A DNA stretch of 64,000 bases from Sphingobium sp. V4 (GCF_029590555.1 NZ_CP081001.1:3145748-3209747); one strand, 5' to 3'. Positions 27,330-37,468 are shown, numbered from the stretch's first letter. Notes: generated by a model from the letters alone, not told the origin. Translations and numbers: made by a program.

Positions 27330-27479
27330 AAGATTTCATGCAGCCCCTTGACTTGGGCGCATTTATTTCAACGATAGGGATGCCAAAAGGGGGTCGTCAG
27401 AACTCCGCTCGCAAGAGGACGCCATGTCAGGAACGACCGTCCGCAAAGGTGTGGACGGCGCTGCTAAAGGGGTGTCGCC

Positions 27480-28181
27480 ATGGTGGGTTTGCGAGTGATG
27501 CCGTCCTTGTCGGACCTGACGGCCGAGCAGCGCGCGGACATCCGCCAGGCGTGCGGCTTTGCCTGCGTGCGCTGCGGCGTCACCATCTACCGCTATCTGG
27601 GCCTGCCGGACGGACCGGGCGCGACCCTGCTTTGCCCCACCTGCCATGGCCTGGTCGAGGAGGGGCGGCTGACCGCGACCCAGGTGCACAGCTTCCACGC
27701 CAACCCGGTGGTGCGCCAGCGTCATTTCGCGCGGGACCGATTGCCTTTTTCCGCCGAGTTGCCGCAACTGATCGTGGGCGGGGCACGGCTGTTGCGCGAT
27801 ACGCCGATTCCCATCACGCTGGATGGCGAACCGATCCTGATGTTCGCGCCGCCCCGGCGCACCAATGGCGCAACGCGGATCAGCGTCCGGCTGGGCGCGG
27901 CGGATGGCGAGGCGGAACAGATCATCGACGGCAATGAGTGGAAGCCGGCCAATGGCAGCTGGCATTTCCTGCTGCGCGGCGATCGCTATTCGATGATGGC
28001 GACGCGGGGCGATGGCCTGTGCGTGCTGCGCATCGTGGCGCGCAACAGGATCGCGGTGGAACATCTGCGCACGACGATCCGGGGGCGCCGGCTGGAGGTC
28101 ACGCCCGACTGGCTGGAGATTGACGGCAAGCGCTATGTCGATCGGATCGGCAGCGGGACGCTGATCGGCCTGGAACTATAA
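27480..28181 (+). CDS. HNH-like zinc-finger protein lacking the usual catalytic histidines
   Basis: The 233-residue protein begins with a domain resembling HNH endonucleases: LTAEQRADIRQACGFACVRC followed by LLCPTCHGLVEEGRLT. The paired CxxC motifs are Cys29/Cys32 and Cys52/Cys55. The His that normally starts the beta-beta-alpha metal site (a YEHI-type strand) is replaced by YRYLGLP, so nuclease activity is doubtful. About 150 further residues form beta-rich sequence of unknown type. It could be a nucleic-acid-binding relic or a phage-derived gene. It converges on the NTF2-like gene, nine bases away. Confidence 0.55.
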   Translation: MVGLRVMPSLSDLTAEQRADIRQACGFACVRCGVTIYRYLGLPDGPGATLLCPTCHGLVEEGRLTATQVHSFHANPVVRQRHFARDRLPFSAELPQLIVGGARLLRDTPIPITLDGEPILMFAPPRRTNGATRISVRLGAADGEAEQIIDGNEWKPANGSWHFLLRGDRYSMMATRGDGLCVLRIVARNRIAVEHLRTTIRGRRLEVTPDWLEIDGKRYVDRIGSGTLIGLEL

Positions 28182-28190
28182 GGCCACCAG

Positions 28191-28589
28191 TCAGGCCAGG
28201 GTTACGAAGATTTCCGCTTCGAGCAGCCAGGAGCCGGCGGTTTCTCGCCATTTGGCGGCATAGGTGCCGGATGCGAGCATCCGTCCGCTGTCGGCGGCGA
28301 TGCCCTGCCACTGGCCCTGCTCCATTGCGACCGGCTCCACTGGCGACACGATGATGCGGTCGGGCGTGCGGCAATAGACCAGCCGGTCGGCCGAAGCGAA
28401 TTCGCGCTTCCACGCCAGCAGCTGCGCCTTGCGCCCCGTAATCACCGCACTGTCCGACCCGGTGACGAGGATCGCGTCGCGCGCCAGCAGCGGTTCGATA
28501 GCCTTGAGGTCGGCATCGGCCAGCGCGCGGTTGAAGGTGGCGCGCGCCATGCGGATGGCGAGGTCTGCGGTCGCGGTCATGCTGCTCAT
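28191..28589 (-). CDS. NTF2-like/SnoaL-type (DUF4440) protein
   Basis: The 132-residue protein has the cystatin-like cone-fold pattern. An N-terminal helix, MARATFNRALADADLKAIEP, is followed by LLARDAILVTGSDSAVITGR and three strands ending in SGTYAAKWRETAGSWLLEAE. Such proteins are small binding or isomerase-type domains; the ligand is unknown. It follows the I78 inhibitor gene on the same strand after 34 bases. Confidence 0.75.
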   Translation of the reverse strand: MSSMTATADLAIRMARATFNRALADADLKAIEPLLARDAILVTGSDSAVITGRKAQLLAWKREFASADRLVYCRTPDRIIVSPVEPVAMEQGQWQGIAADSGRMLASGTYAAKWRETAGSWLLEAEIFVTLA

Positions 28590-28623
28590 TTTCGGAAGCG
28601 GTCGCTACGGGGACGTCGCGAGT

Positions 28624-28935
28624 TTACCCGCAGCGCGCGGATGTGATGATCATCGCCTCGTCATAGCTGACAGTCAGGCGATCCGGGCGGAAGTCCATGG
28701 TCATCGCCGTACCGGGGCCGCCCCAGCGCAGTGTCTTCGCGCCGGACGCCTTGAGCAGCTGCGCGCCGAGGTCCGCGCTCGCCTTCTGCCCGGCGAAGCG
28801 GTCCAGGCCATCATGATGACAGGGCCCTTCGGCCGTCGCGGGGGGCGTCGCCGGACCTTGTCCGCTCGCCCCGGCGCAGGCCGTGAGGGGAAGGGCGAGG
28901 GTTGCCGCCATCATGCCAAAAGCCGCCTTCCGCAT
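28624..28935 (-). CDS. Peptidase inhibitor I78-family lipoprotein
   Basis: The 103-residue product has a lipoprotein signal with the lipobox LTAC (Cys20). The mature domain contains FAGQKASADLGAQLLKASGA, then LRWGGPGTAMTMDFRPDRLT and a final Cys in SARCG. These are hallmarks of the I78 inhibitor family, whose members block serine proteases from the periplasm. The domain is complete. It is followed by the NTF2-like gene and lies 11 bases downstream of rnd. Confidence 0.85.
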   Translation of the reverse strand: MRKAAFGMMAATLALPLTACAGASGQGPATPPATAEGPCHHDGLDRFAGQKASADLGAQLLKASGAKTLRWGGPGTAMTMDFRPDRLTVSYDEAMIITSARCG

Positions 28936-28946
28936 GGTCCTTCTCC

Positions 28947-30113
28947 CTATTCGGTGCGCGTCATCTTGAGCCGGCCGCCCTTGACCGCGAAGGCGAGGCG
29001 GCCTTCGACCAGGTCGACCGCGTCACGGCCGAACTGTTCATAGCGCCAGCCTTCCAGGATCGACAGCCCGTCGCGCACGCCCGCCGCCAGCGCGTCGATA
29101 TCGTCGCTCCGCGCGATCAGCCGCGCGGCTACGTCGATGTCGCGCGAGCGGATCTTGAGCAGCAGCTTGAGCAGGTCCGCGACCAGCGCGCCGTCCTTGC
29201 CCAGCCCAGGCCGCTTGGGATCGCGCTCGGGCATTTCCTCCTTGCCCAGCGGCTTGTGCGCCGCGAGCGCGCTCATGAGGCGCGCGCCGATGTCGTTGGT
29301 GCGCCAGGTGGCGGAAAGGCCGCGCACCTTGCCCAGATCCTCCTGGCTGCGGGGCGGATGGCTGGCGATGTCGGCCAGCGTCTCGTCCTTGACGATGCGG
29401 CCGCGCGGCAGATTCTTGTCCTGCGCCTCAATCTCGCGCCAGGCGGCCAGCGCCTTCAGGCGGCCCAGCACATCGGCCTTGCGGCTGGCGATGCGGACGC
29501 GCTTCCAGGCGTCGGCCGGGTCATTCTCGTAATTGCTGGGGTCGCTGATCCGTTCCATTTCCTGGTCGAGCCAGTCGCCGCGCCCGGTCTTGCGCAACTC
29601 GTCCAGCATCTTGGGGAAAATCTGGATCAGGTAGGTGACGTCGCCGATCGCATAGTCGATCTGCCGCTTGTCGAGCGGGCGGCGCGCCCAGTCGGTGAAG
29701 CGCGCGCCCTTGTCGAGCTGCACGCCCAGCCAGGCCTCGACCAGATTGCCATAGCCGATCTGCTCGCCCAGACCCAGCGCCATGGCGGCGATCTGGGTAT
29801 CGAACATGGGATGCGGCGTCTTGCCGGTCAGGTTGTGGACGATTTCTATGTCCTGTCCGCCGGCATGGAAGACCTTGAGCACCTCTTCATTGTCGACCAG
29901 CAGGTCGAGCAGCGGCTTCATGTCGAGGCCTGGCGCCTTGGGATCGATCGCGGCCGCTTCATGGGCGTCGGCCACCTGCACCAGGCAGAGGTCCGGCCAA
30001 TAGCTGTTTTCCCGCATGAATTCGGTGTCGACGGCGACATAGGGGGAGTTCGCGATACGGGCGCAGAAATCGGCAAGGGTCTTGCTGTCGGTAATCAGCG
30101 GATGAATTTGCAT
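28947..30113 (-). CDS. rnd: Ribonuclease D
   Basis: RNase D is a 3'-to-5' exoribonuclease that trims tRNA precursors. The 388-residue protein has the DEDDy active site: [11 protein letters not shown] (Asp29, Glu31), a middle Asp in [13 protein letters not shown] and the final YAIGDVTYL. An HRDC domain around residues 210-290 and a second helical C-terminal domain complete the usual architecture. The ATG chosen gives [10 protein letters not shown]. It is divergent from aspS, and a shorter DEDD paralogue lies at 37469-38086. Confidence 0.95.
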   Translation of the reverse strand: MQIHPLITDSKTLADFCARIANSPYVAVDTEFMRENSYWPDLCLVQVADAHEAAAIDPKAPGLDMKPLLDLLVDNEEVLKVFHAGGQDIEIVHNLTGKTPHPMFDTQIAAMALGLGEQIGYGNLVEAWLGVQLDKGARFTDWARRPLDKRQIDYAIGDVTYLIQIFPKMLDELRKTGRGDWLDQEMERISDPSNYENDPADAWKRVRIASRKADVLGRLKALAAWREIEAQDKNLPRGRIVKDETLADIASHPPRSQEDLGKVRGLSATWRTNDIGARLMSALAAHKPLGKEEMPERDPKRPGLGKDGALVADLLKLLLKIRSRDIDVAARLIARSDDIDALAAGVRDGLSILEGWRYEQFGRDAVDLVEGRLAFAVKGGRLKMTRTE

Positions 30114-30241
30114 ATGGTCTTCGATCTTATTATGGGCTGGCCCGCTCCCTGCGGGCTCGTCAATGCTTTGACAGGACCGGCCATAGCGGGGCTGCAACAG
30201 TTTGTCATTTCCGTAAAACGAAGCTGAAAGATCAAAACGCC

Positions 30242-32026
30242 ATGCACGCCTATCGCACCCATACCTGCGGCGCCCTGACCACGGCCGATGTCGGCAACGA
30301 GGTCCGCGTGTCGGGCTGGGTGCACCGCAAGCGCGACCATGGCGGTGTGCTGTTCGTGGACCTGCGCGATCATTATGGCATCACCCAGGTTGTGGCGAAG
30401 GCCGACAGCGATCCCTTGATGGCCCTGGAGAGCCTGCGTCTCGAATCCGTGGTGACGATCGAGGGCAAGGTGGTTGCGCGTGCGGCCGAAGCCATCAATC
30501 CCCGTATGCCGACCGGCGAGATCGAGATCGTCGCCGACCGCGTGACCATTTTGTCGACCGCGGCGGAATTGCCGCTGCCGGTCGCGGGTGAGCAGGACTA
30601 TCCCGAGGATATCCGCCTGCGTTACCGCTTTCTCGATCTGCGGCGCGAGACGTTGCACGCGAACATCGTGAAGCGCACGAAGATCATCTCCGACATGCGC
30701 CGCCGCATGGAAGGGGCCGGCTTCACGGAATATTCGACGCCGATCCTGACCGCGTCCAGCCCGGAGGGCGCGCGCGACTTCCTGGTGCCCAGCCGCATCC
30801 ATGCCGGCAAATTCTATGCCCTGCCGCAGGCGCCGCAGCAGTATAAGCAGTTGCTGATGGTCGCCGGTTTCGACCGCTATTTCCAGATCGCGCCCTGCTT
30901 CCGCGACGAAGACCCGCGTGCCGACCGCTTGCCCGGCGAATTCTACCAGCTCGACCTGGAAATGAGCTTCGTCACCCAGGAAGATGTCTGGAACACGATG
31001 GAGCCGGTGATCGCGCAGGTGTTCGAGGCGTTCGCCGAGGGCAAGCATGTGACCCCGGCAGGCAGCTTCCCGCGCATTCCGCACGCCGAAGCGATTCTGA
31101 AATATGGCAGCGACAAGCCGGACCTGCGCAACCCGATCATCATCCAGGACGTGACCGACCATTTCGTCGGGTCGGGCTTCGGCATTTTCGCCTCGCTGGT
31201 CGAAAGCGGCAGCGTGATTCGCGCGATCCCGGCGCCGGGCGCCGGCGCAGGCAGCCGCAAATTCTTCGACGACATGAATGTCTGGGCGCGCGGCGAGGGC
31301 TATTCGGGCCTTGGCTATATCAACATCAAGGATGGCGTGCCCGGCGGCCCGATCGCCAAGAATCATGGCGAAGAAGCCACCGCGAAGCTGATCGCTGCGC
31401 TCGGCCTTGGCCCCAATGACGGCGTGTTCTTCGCGGCGGGCAAGGAATCGCAGGCGGCCAAGCTTGCTGGTCTTGCCCGCATCCGCGTGGGCGAACAGCT
31501 CGACCTGATCGACAAGGACCGGTTCGAACTCTGCTGGATCGTCGATTTCCCCTTCTACGAATATGACGAAGACACCAAGTCGATCGACTTCGCACACAAC
31601 CCCTTCTCCATGCCGCAGGGCGGGCTGGACGCGCTGAACAATCAGGACCCGCTGACGATCAACGCTTTCCAATATGACATGGTCTGCAATGGCTATGAGA
31701 TCGCGTCGGGTTCGATCCGCAACCAGTCGCCCGAACTCATGGTCAAGGCGTTCGAGAAGGTGGGCCTCAGCCAGCAGGATGTGGAGGAACGTTTCGGCGG
31801 CCTCTATCGCGCCTTCCAGTACGGTGCCCCGCCGCATGGCGGCATGGCCGCGGGCGTCGACCGGATCGTGATGCTGCTCTGCGGCGCGCAGAATCTCCGC
31901 GAGATTACCCTGTTCCCGATGAACCAGCGCGCCGAGGACCTGCTGATGGGCGCGCCCAGCCCGGCCGAGTTCAGGCAGTTGCGCGAACTCCACATCCGCG
32001 TGGTGGAGCCGCAGGCCAAGGCGTGA
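30242..32026 (+). CDS. aspS: Aspartate--tRNA ligase (bacterial type, possibly non-discriminating)
   Basis: This class IIb synthetase of 594 residues has an N-terminal OB-fold anticodon domain ([20 protein letters not shown]). Its motif 2 region is [20 protein letters not shown], a bacterial GAD insertion follows, and motif 3 is [15 protein letters not shown]. Alphaproteobacteria without AsnRS use a non-discriminating AspRS with GatCAB; specificity cannot be told from the sequence alone. ppk2 follows after 58 bases on the same strand. Confidence 0.97.
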   Translation: MHAYRTHTCGALTTADVGNEVRVSGWVHRKRDHGGVLFVDLRDHYGITQVVAKADSDPLMALESLRLESVVTIEGKVVARAAEAINPRMPTGEIEIVADRVTILSTAAELPLPVAGEQDYPEDIRLRYRFLDLRRETLHANIVKRTKIISDMRRRMEGAGFTEYSTPILTASSPEGARDFLVPSRIHAGKFYALPQAPQQYKQLLMVAGFDRYFQIAPCFRDEDPRADRLPGEFYQLDLEMSFVTQEDVWNTMEPVIAQVFEAFAEGKHVTPAGSFPRIPHAEAILKYGSDKPDLRNPIIIQDVTDHFVGSGFGIFASLVESGSVIRAIPAPGAGAGSRKFFDDMNVWARGEGYSGLGYINIKDGVPGGPIAKNHGEEATAKLIAALGLGPNDGVFFAAGKESQAAKLAGLARIRVGEQLDLIDKDRFELCWIVDFPFYEYDEDTKSIDFAHNPFSMPQGGLDALNNQDPLTINAFQYDMVCNGYEIASGSIRNQSPELMVKAFEKVGLSQQDVEERFGGLYRAFQYGAPPHGGMAAGVDRIVMLLCGAQNLREITLFPMNQRAEDLLMGAPSPAEFRQLRELHIRVVEPQAKA

Positions 32027-32084
32027 GTTTTTCCTTTCCGCCATGCCGGACTTGATCCAGCATGGCGGAAAAGGAGACGCGCTG

Positions 32085-32876
32085 ATGACCATCGACCTCG
32101 CCGATTACGAACAGGGCGCGAAATATCAGGGCGATTATGAGGCTGACCTGGCGGCGCTTCAGCAGCGTCTCGCCAAGATCCAGGTCGCCCATATCCTGCA
32201 TCACCGGCGCAGCATCATCCTGCTGGAGGGCTGGGACGCGGCGGGCAAGGGCGGCATCATCAAGCGGATGACCGCCGACTGGGATCCCCGCTATTATCAG
32301 GTCCATCCAATCGCTGCGCCGACCGAGGAAGAGCGCGACCATCATTTCCTCTGGCGCTTCTGGACACGCCTGCCCGCCAGCCGCAACATCGCGATCTTCG
32401 ACCGCAGCTGGTACGGCCGCGTGCTGGTCGAGCGGGTCGAGGGCTATTGTTCCAAGGCGGAATGGAAGCGCGGCTATGAGGAAATCAACGCGTTTGAACG
32501 GCAATTGTCCGATGCGGGCACCAATTTCGTCAAGCTTTTCGTCCATATCACGCAGGAAACGCAGGACGAACAGCTCGCGCAGCGGCTCGACACTCCGTGG
32601 AAACGGTGGAAGACCGGCGTGGAAGATTATCGCAACCGATCGCGGCACGCCGACTATCTCGATGCGATGCACGCCATGTTCCGCAAGACCGACAGCAAGA
32701 ACGCTCCCTGGCATGTCATCGACAATAATCATCGCAAGGCGGGGCGCATCGCGGCGCTGACCTATGTCGCAGACCGGCTGGAGCGGTTGGTGCCGATGGA
32801 CTTCCCCAAGGCCGACCCGGCGGTCATCAAGCTCGCGCGGGAGGCGTTCGGATACCGCGGTTCGGACAAAAAATAG
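32085..32876 (+). CDS. ppk2: Polyphosphate kinase 2 family protein
   Basis: PPK2 enzymes transfer phosphate between polyphosphate and nucleotides. The 263-residue single-domain protein has the Walker A motif EGWDAAGKGGIIKR (49-57 core) and the Walker B/lid region FDRSWYGRVLVERVEG (Asp106). Whether it prefers nucleoside diphosphates or monophosphates cannot be decided here. AAAGGAGA precedes the ATG; an earlier in-frame ATG at 32043 lacks one. It may be read through from aspS. Confidence 0.93.
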   Translation: MTIDLADYEQGAKYQGDYEADLAALQQRLAKIQVAHILHHRRSIILLEGWDAAGKGGIIKRMTADWDPRYYQVHPIAAPTEEERDHHFLWRFWTRLPASRNIAIFDRSWYGRVLVERVEGYCSKAEWKRGYEEINAFERQLSDAGTNFVKLFVHITQETQDEQLAQRLDTPWKRWKTGVEDYRNRSRHADYLDAMHAMFRKTDSKNAPWHVIDNNHRKAGRIAALTYVADRLERLVPMDFPKADPAVIKLAREAFGYRGSDKK

Positions 32877-32954
32877 CTTGGAATCAGGTGTTTGTAACAT
32901 AAGCGTCATTTTCACCTAACTCCACATTTACCAATTGCGGCCTATTCCGGCGGC

Positions 32955-34283
32955 ATGATCGCTGCCGTGCTTCCCTTTCCCCAGACGCCCGTGCCCGCTG
33001 TGCGGGACGCTGCCGACCTGCATCTCGACGGGACCGGTCCGGTGATCGGGCTGGGTCGGCCGCTGAGCGAGGCGGTGGACTGTTTCCAGCGCGACGCCGG
33101 GCTGCGCCTGCTGCCGGTGATCGACGGGAGCGGAAGGCCCGTGGGCGCCATATATGAGCGCGACATGCGCCGTATCCTCTTCAATCCCTTCGGCCATGCG
33201 TTGCTGCGCAACCCCAGTTTCGGCGGGCGCCTGAACGAGCATGTCCGTCCTTGCGCCTGCGTCGAGCGGATGACCGACGTGGAGTCGCTGGTTGACGTCT
33301 ATGCGGCGCAGGGCGAGGGCTGCGAGGGGCTGATCGTCACTGACCGGGGCCAGTTTGCGGGGGTGCTGGGCGGACCGCTACTGCTGCGCCTGACTGCCGA
33401 GCGTGACGCACGCGTCGCCCTGGCGCGGGCCGCGCGGGTGGAACAGATCACGCAGGAGAGCGCGAGCTTCCGCCTCGACGTTGGAAATCTGATCGCCGAT
33501 CTGGTGGCCATGGCAGACCAGTTGGCCACGTTGGCGCAGGCTGCGACCGAACGTGCGGCAGTCGACGGGGCGGATGCCGCCGCGATGGCTGTGGCGGCGG
33601 CACAGACGGCGGACCGGCTGGCCGGCATTGCGGCGGGTGGTATCGAACTGGGCCATGTGTTCGCCGCCATGGAGGCGGAAGCGAGCGATGCAGGCGCGGC
33701 CATTCGCGAGGCGGCGGCGCGCAGCCGATCCGGTGCGACCCAGAGCGCCGCGCTGGCGCAGGAAGCCGATGACATCGGCGAAGTGGTCGCCCTGATCGAC
33801 ACGATCGCGCGGGCGACCAGCATGTTGGCGCTCAATGCGAGTATCGAGGCGGCGCGCGCGGGGGCGGCGGGGCAGGGATTCGCCGTGGTCGCGCGCGAGG
33901 TGCAGTCGCTCGCGACGCAGACGCGCGGTGCGGCGGCCGAAATCGCCGGGCGGATCGATCATATCCGCGTCACCATTGGGGAGGTCGCGGCGGGACAGGC
34001 GCATATGGACGCCACCATGACGCGCGCCGATCGGCTGTCGACGGCCGTGTTCGATGCGGTCGCGCGCCAGGCCGCCTTCAGCCATGCCATTGCCGAAAGC
34101 GTGACCGAGGCCGACATATCGAGCGACCATATCCGCGCCGGCGCCGGCCAGATCAGCGACAATGCGTCGGCCAGCGCGTTGGGTGCCCGGACGATGCGCG
34201 CGGTGGCGGGGCGGCTGGCGGAGGAAGCCCATCGGCTGGAGGCGCGTGCTGCCGGCTTCATCGCGGCGATGCGGGCGGCATGA
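32955..34283 (+). CDS. Soluble methyl-accepting chemotaxis protein with N-terminal CBS-like domain
   Basis: The 442-residue protein has no transmembrane helix. Residues about 30-150 form a CBS-pair-like module: [20 protein letters not shown], then [20 protein letters not shown], then [20 protein letters not shown]. The rest is an MCP signalling domain with the hairpin tip [20 protein letters not shown] followed by [11 protein letters not shown]. It therefore probably senses a cytoplasmic nucleotide or metabolite and signals through CheA/CheW, which are not in the window. It starts 78 bases after ppk2, with no clear promoter. Confidence 0.88.
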   Translation: MIAAVLPFPQTPVPAVRDAADLHLDGTGPVIGLGRPLSEAVDCFQRDAGLRLLPVIDGSGRPVGAIYERDMRRILFNPFGHALLRNPSFGGRLNEHVRPCACVERMTDVESLVDVYAAQGEGCEGLIVTDRGQFAGVLGGPLLLRLTAERDARVALARAARVEQITQESASFRLDVGNLIADLVAMADQLATLAQAATERAAVDGADAAAMAVAAAQTADRLAGIAAGGIELGHVFAAMEAEASDAGAAIREAAARSRSGATQSAALAQEADDIGEVVALIDTIARATSMLALNASIEAARAGAAGQGFAVVAREVQSLATQTRGAAAEIAGRIDHIRVTIGEVAAGQAHMDATMTRADRLSTAVFDAVARQAAFSHAIAESVTEADISSDHIRAGAGQISDNASASALGARTMRAVAGRLAEEAHRLEARAAGFIAAMRAA

Positions 34284-34354
34284 CCCGTAAAAACAGCGCT
34301 GGCGCGTGGCGCAAATCCGGCTAGGCTGTCCGTCCATAAAAAGGAGAGGACGCC

Positions 34355-34540
34355 ATGCTCGTGATGTTCGTCGGCACCGATCGCACCCAGACCGCGGTCA
34401 ACCCCGCGCAGGTCACTTTCGTCTCCCAGGTGAGTGACGGCACCCGCATCCGTTTCAGCGAAGGGCGCAGCGTCACCGTGACCGAACCGATCGGCGCCGT
34501 GCTCGAAAGCCTCAACAGCGCATTGCGGCCGCACGAATAG
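34355..34540 (+). CDS. Small conserved-looking protein of unknown function
   Basis: The 61-residue product starts MLVMFVGTDRTQTAVNPAQV and ends LESLNSALRPHE. AAAGGAGAGGA lies just upstream of the ATG. The sequence looks like a compact beta-rich domain without Cys, TM or signal. I do not recognise a family. It lies between the chemoreceptor and the GMC oxidoreductase on the same strand. Confidence 0.65.
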   Translation: MLVMFVGTDRTQTAVNPAQVTFVSQVSDGTRIRFSEGRSVTVTEPIGAVLESLNSALRPHE

Positions 34541-34643
34541 AGCCTGTCGGCGGCGGCTGGCCGGGCGATCCGATGCGACATATCGCCGGGCCGGCTTGCG
34601 CCGTGCCGGAAGCGCGGGCCATGCTGCGTCCAGGGAGAGGCGC

Positions 34644-36272
34644 ATGGACCGCGATTTCGGCGCGTATGACTATATCATCCTGGGCGCGGGCAGCGCCGGC
34701 TGCGTGCTGGCCAACCGGCTGAGCGCCGATCCGCGCCATCGCGTGTTGTTGCTTGAGGCGGGCGGCCGCGACGACTGGCACTGGATCAAGGTGCCGGTCG
34801 GCTATCTCTACTGTATCGGCAATCCGCGCACCGACTGGTGCCTGAAGACCGACGCGGAAGCGGGCCTGGGCGGCCGCGCGATCGGCTATCCGCGTGGGCG
34901 CGTGCTGGGCGGCAGCAGTTCGATCAACGGCATGATCTACATGCGGGGCCAGGCGCGCGACTATGATGGCTGGCGGCAGGCGGGGCATGTCGGCTGGGGC
35001 TGGGACGATGTGCTGCCCTGGTTCCGCAAGGCCGAGGATCATTTCGGCGGCGGCGACGAGGCCCATGGCGCCGGCGGGGAAATACGGGTCGAGAGGCAAA
35101 GGCTCCGCTGGGACTTGCTGGAGCGCTTTCGCGAAGCCGCCGGACAATATGGCGTGCCCTATACGGAGGATTTCAATCGGGGCGACAATGAAGGGGCGGG
35201 CTATTTCGAGGTGACGCAGCGGCGGGGACGGCGCTGGAGCGCCGCCGACGCCTTCCTGCGTCCCGCGATGAGGCGGCCCAATCTGCGCGTCGTCACCGGG
35301 GCGGTGATCGACCGGCTGCTGCTGGAGGGACGGCGGGCGGTGGGAGCGAAATTCCTGACCGGAGGCGAACGCGGCGTCGCGCGGACGCAAGGCGAGGTGC
35401 TGCTGTGCGCCGGGTCGATCGGATCGCCGGCGATTCTGCAACGGTCCGGGATAGGAGATGGCGAGCGGCTGACCGCCCTGGGGATCGCGCCGGTCCATCA
35501 TCTGCCGCGCGTCGGCGAGAATCTGCAGGATCATCTTCAGATACGCTGCGCCTACAAGGTGACGGGCGCGGTGACGCTCAACATGCGGGCGGCCTCGCTG
35601 GCCGGCAAGGCGTGGATGGGGCTGGAATATCTCGCCCGGCGGTCCGGGCCGCTCGCGATGGCGCCGAGCCAGTTGGGGCTGTTCGTCAAATCCCATCCGC
35701 GCTTCGCCACCGCCAATCTGCAATATCATGTCCAGCCGCTCAGCCTGGCGGCGTTCGGGGGCGCGCTCGATCCCTTCCCGGCCTTCACCGCAAGCGTGTG
35801 CAACCTGCGGCCGCAGAGCCGGGGGAGCGTGTGGATCGGGTCCGCCGATCCTGCGCTGCCCCCGGCGATCCGGCCCAACTATCTCTCCGCGCCCGAGGAC
35901 CGGCAGGTAGCGATCGAAGCAGTGCGGGTGACGCGCGCCATTGTCGGCCAGCCTGCGCTGGCGCCCTATGCGCCGCAGGAGTTTCGGCCGGGTGCGGAGC
36001 GGCAGGATGAGGCGGCGATCCTGGAGGGGGTGGGCGCCATCGCCAGCAGCATCTTCCACCCTGTCGGCACGGCCGCGATGGGGACGGTGGTGACGCCGGA
36101 ACTGCGTGTCCGCGGAATCGACGGACTGCGGGTGGTGGACGCATCGGTGATGCCGACGATCATCTCCGGCAACACCAACGCGCCGGTGATGATGATCGCG
36201 GAGAAAGCGGCGGCGATGATCCTGGACGATGCGAAGAGCAGGACGTTCAGTTCTTCCGCTGGGGAACGGTGA
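34644..36272 (+). CDS. GMC-family FAD-dependent oxidoreductase (choline dehydrogenase-like)
   Basis: The 542-residue flavoprotein has the N-terminal dinucleotide motif YIILGAGSAGCVLANRL followed by LLLEAGG. GMC signature 1 is YPRGRVLGGSSSINGMIYMR, and signature 2 region is AGSIGSPAILQRSGIGDG. The C-terminal catalytic pair sits in HPVGTAAMG and NTNAPVMMIAEKAA. It oxidises an alcohol to an aldehyde or ketone; the substrate is unknown and no betaine gene is adjacent. GGGAGAGG precedes the ATG. Its last 26 bases overlap the 3' end of lptA on the opposite strand. Confidence 0.92.
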   Translation: MDRDFGAYDYIILGAGSAGCVLANRLSADPRHRVLLLEAGGRDDWHWIKVPVGYLYCIGNPRTDWCLKTDAEAGLGGRAIGYPRGRVLGGSSSINGMIYMRGQARDYDGWRQAGHVGWGWDDVLPWFRKAEDHFGGGDEAHGAGGEIRVERQRLRWDLLERFREAAGQYGVPYTEDFNRGDNEGAGYFEVTQRRGRRWSAADAFLRPAMRRPNLRVVTGAVIDRLLLEGRRAVGAKFLTGGERGVARTQGEVLLCAGSIGSPAILQRSGIGDGERLTALGIAPVHHLPRVGENLQDHLQIRCAYKVTGAVTLNMRAASLAGKAWMGLEYLARRSGPLAMAPSQLGLFVKSHPRFATANLQYHVQPLSLAAFGGALDPFPAFTASVCNLRPQSRGSVWIGSADPALPPAIRPNYLSAPEDRQVAIEAVRVTRAIVGQPALAPYAPQEFRPGAERQDEAAILEGVGAIASSIFHPVGTAAMGTVVTPELRVRGIDGLRVVDASVMPTIISGNTNAPVMMIAEKAAAMILDDAKSRTFSSSAGER

Positions 36273-36804
36273 AGGTGCCTGACACGCGCCCGCTGGGACT
36301 GGTCGTGGTGCCGTTCCCGCCGCCGGTCGAACGGCCGTCGACGGTGGAGCGGCCGCTGTTGAGATCCATCACCAGCCGCCCGCCGGTCAGGCGGTTCGTC
36401 CCTTGCGTCAGGGCGACATTGCCCAGCATGGTTATCAGCTTCGCGTTGAGATCATAGATGGCGACATTGCCGCGCGCGGTCTGGTCGGCCTTGGTGATCA
36501 CGACATTGCCGGACGCGTCGATCCGGTCGATCTCGATCCCGTTGCCGTTGGAGCCGCCGCCCGGCTGGTTGCGATAGGCGACGGTCATGCGCGCGGCGTT
36601 CAGCGTCATGCCGGCCTGCGTCACTTCGACATTGCCGGACACGACGACCCGGTCGGCGCGATCCTGCACCTCTATGCGATCGGCGGTGAAATTGACCGGG
36701 GCATTGCTGTCATGGTTGCGGAACACCTGCGCGCTCGCCCCGGCGATCATCACGCCGGCCGTGCCCAGGAATCCGATCGAAAGCGTCAAAAGGGTGCGTT
36801 TCAT
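36247..36804 (-). CDS. lptA: LPS-transport periplasmic bridge protein LptA
   Basis: LptA carries lipopolysaccharide across the periplasm between LptC and LptD. The 185-residue protein has a signal peptide (MKRTLLTLSIGFLGTAGVMI, then AGASA) and the OstA/LptA beta-jellyroll repeats. These include FTADRIEVQDRADRVVVSGN, VEVTQAGMTLNAARM and GNVALTQGTNRLTGGRLVM. Its ATG overlaps the lptC stop by one base (TGATG). lptB, which usually follows in alphaproteobacteria, is not present; a convergent GMC gene is there instead. Confidence 0.93.
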   Translation of the reverse strand: MKRTLLTLSIGFLGTAGVMIAGASAQVFRNHDSNAPVNFTADRIEVQDRADRVVVSGNVEVTQAGMTLNAARMTVAYRNQPGGGSNGNGIEIDRIDASGNVVITKADQTARGNVAIYDLNAKLITMLGNVALTQGTNRLTGGRLVMDLNSGRSTVDGRSTGGGNGTTTSPSGRVSGTFTVPQRKN

Positions 36805-37451
36805 CAGTTTCGCCCTTTGAGGCCATTTTGTTCGATACGCAAGCGCGCGCGGCCGTTGAGGGTCACCGTGCGCGCGCCCATGTCCGCCTCCAGATGGTCG
36901 GCGCTGAAAGTGCCGATCGGGATTCGGCCATCCACCCGGCCGGCGCTGCGCATCCGCCGGGTGGTGAGGTCGACGCCGACATCGCGCGTCGTCAGGCGAT
37001 ATCCGCCCGCCGCCTGGAACTGGACCGGCCCGTCGATCGCGACGCGCTCGCTATCCATGTCGTAGCGGCCCTTCTGCGCCGTGAGTACGGCGGGACCGTC
37101 CGACAAAAGGATGCGCGCGGACATGTCGTTCAGGTCTACGATCGGCTCGCGCGAGCTTTTCTGCACCGCCGATCCGGCGCGCAGCGAGAAGGGCTGCCCC
37201 TTGCTGTCCTCGCCACGATAAAGCGCCTCGGTCACGCGCATCCGTTCGCGCGCGACATCGACCTTGTTCTTGTCGAGCACGAAGCTGACCTTGTCGCCGC
37301 CGGTGAAGGGGGCGGTCGCCAGCAGTGCCGCCAGCACGCCGACCGCGACCGGCAGCCAGTTCTTGAGCAGCTTGACCAGACGGTCATGGCTGCCGCCCGG
37401 TCGCGCCCACTGGCGGCGCACGTCGCGTTGCTGATCGGCCTGGACGGACAT
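36804..37451 (-). CDS. lptC: LPS-export ABC transporter periplasmic protein LptC
   Basis: LptC receives LPS from the LptB2FG transporter and passes it to LptA. The 215-residue product has one N-terminal transmembrane helix (WLPVAVGVLAALLATAPF, about 32-49). A periplasmic beta-jellyroll follows, with MRVTEALYRGEDSKGQPFSL and ISADHLEAD-type segments (here FSADHLEADMGARTVTLNG). Its stop overlaps the lptA start by one base. It follows the RNase D-like gene by 17 bases, the gene order typical for alphaproteobacteria. Confidence 0.9.
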   Translation of the reverse strand: MSVQADQQRDVRRQWARPGGSHDRLVKLLKNWLPVAVGVLAALLATAPFTGGDKVSFVLDKNKVDVARERMRVTEALYRGEDSKGQPFSLRAGSAVQKSSREPIVDLNDMSARILLSDGPAVLTAQKGRYDMDSERVAIDGPVQFQAAGGYRLTTRDVGVDLTTRRMRSAGRVDGRIPIGTFSADHLEADMGARTVTLNGRARLRIEQNGLKGRN

Positions 37452-37468
37452 GCGGCGCGAACGCTCCC

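Noticed and set aside
30095..32092. Long minus-strand open frame opposite aspS
   Set aside because: Low-complexity His/Arg/Asp-rich translation without domains, antisense to an unmistakable synthetase.
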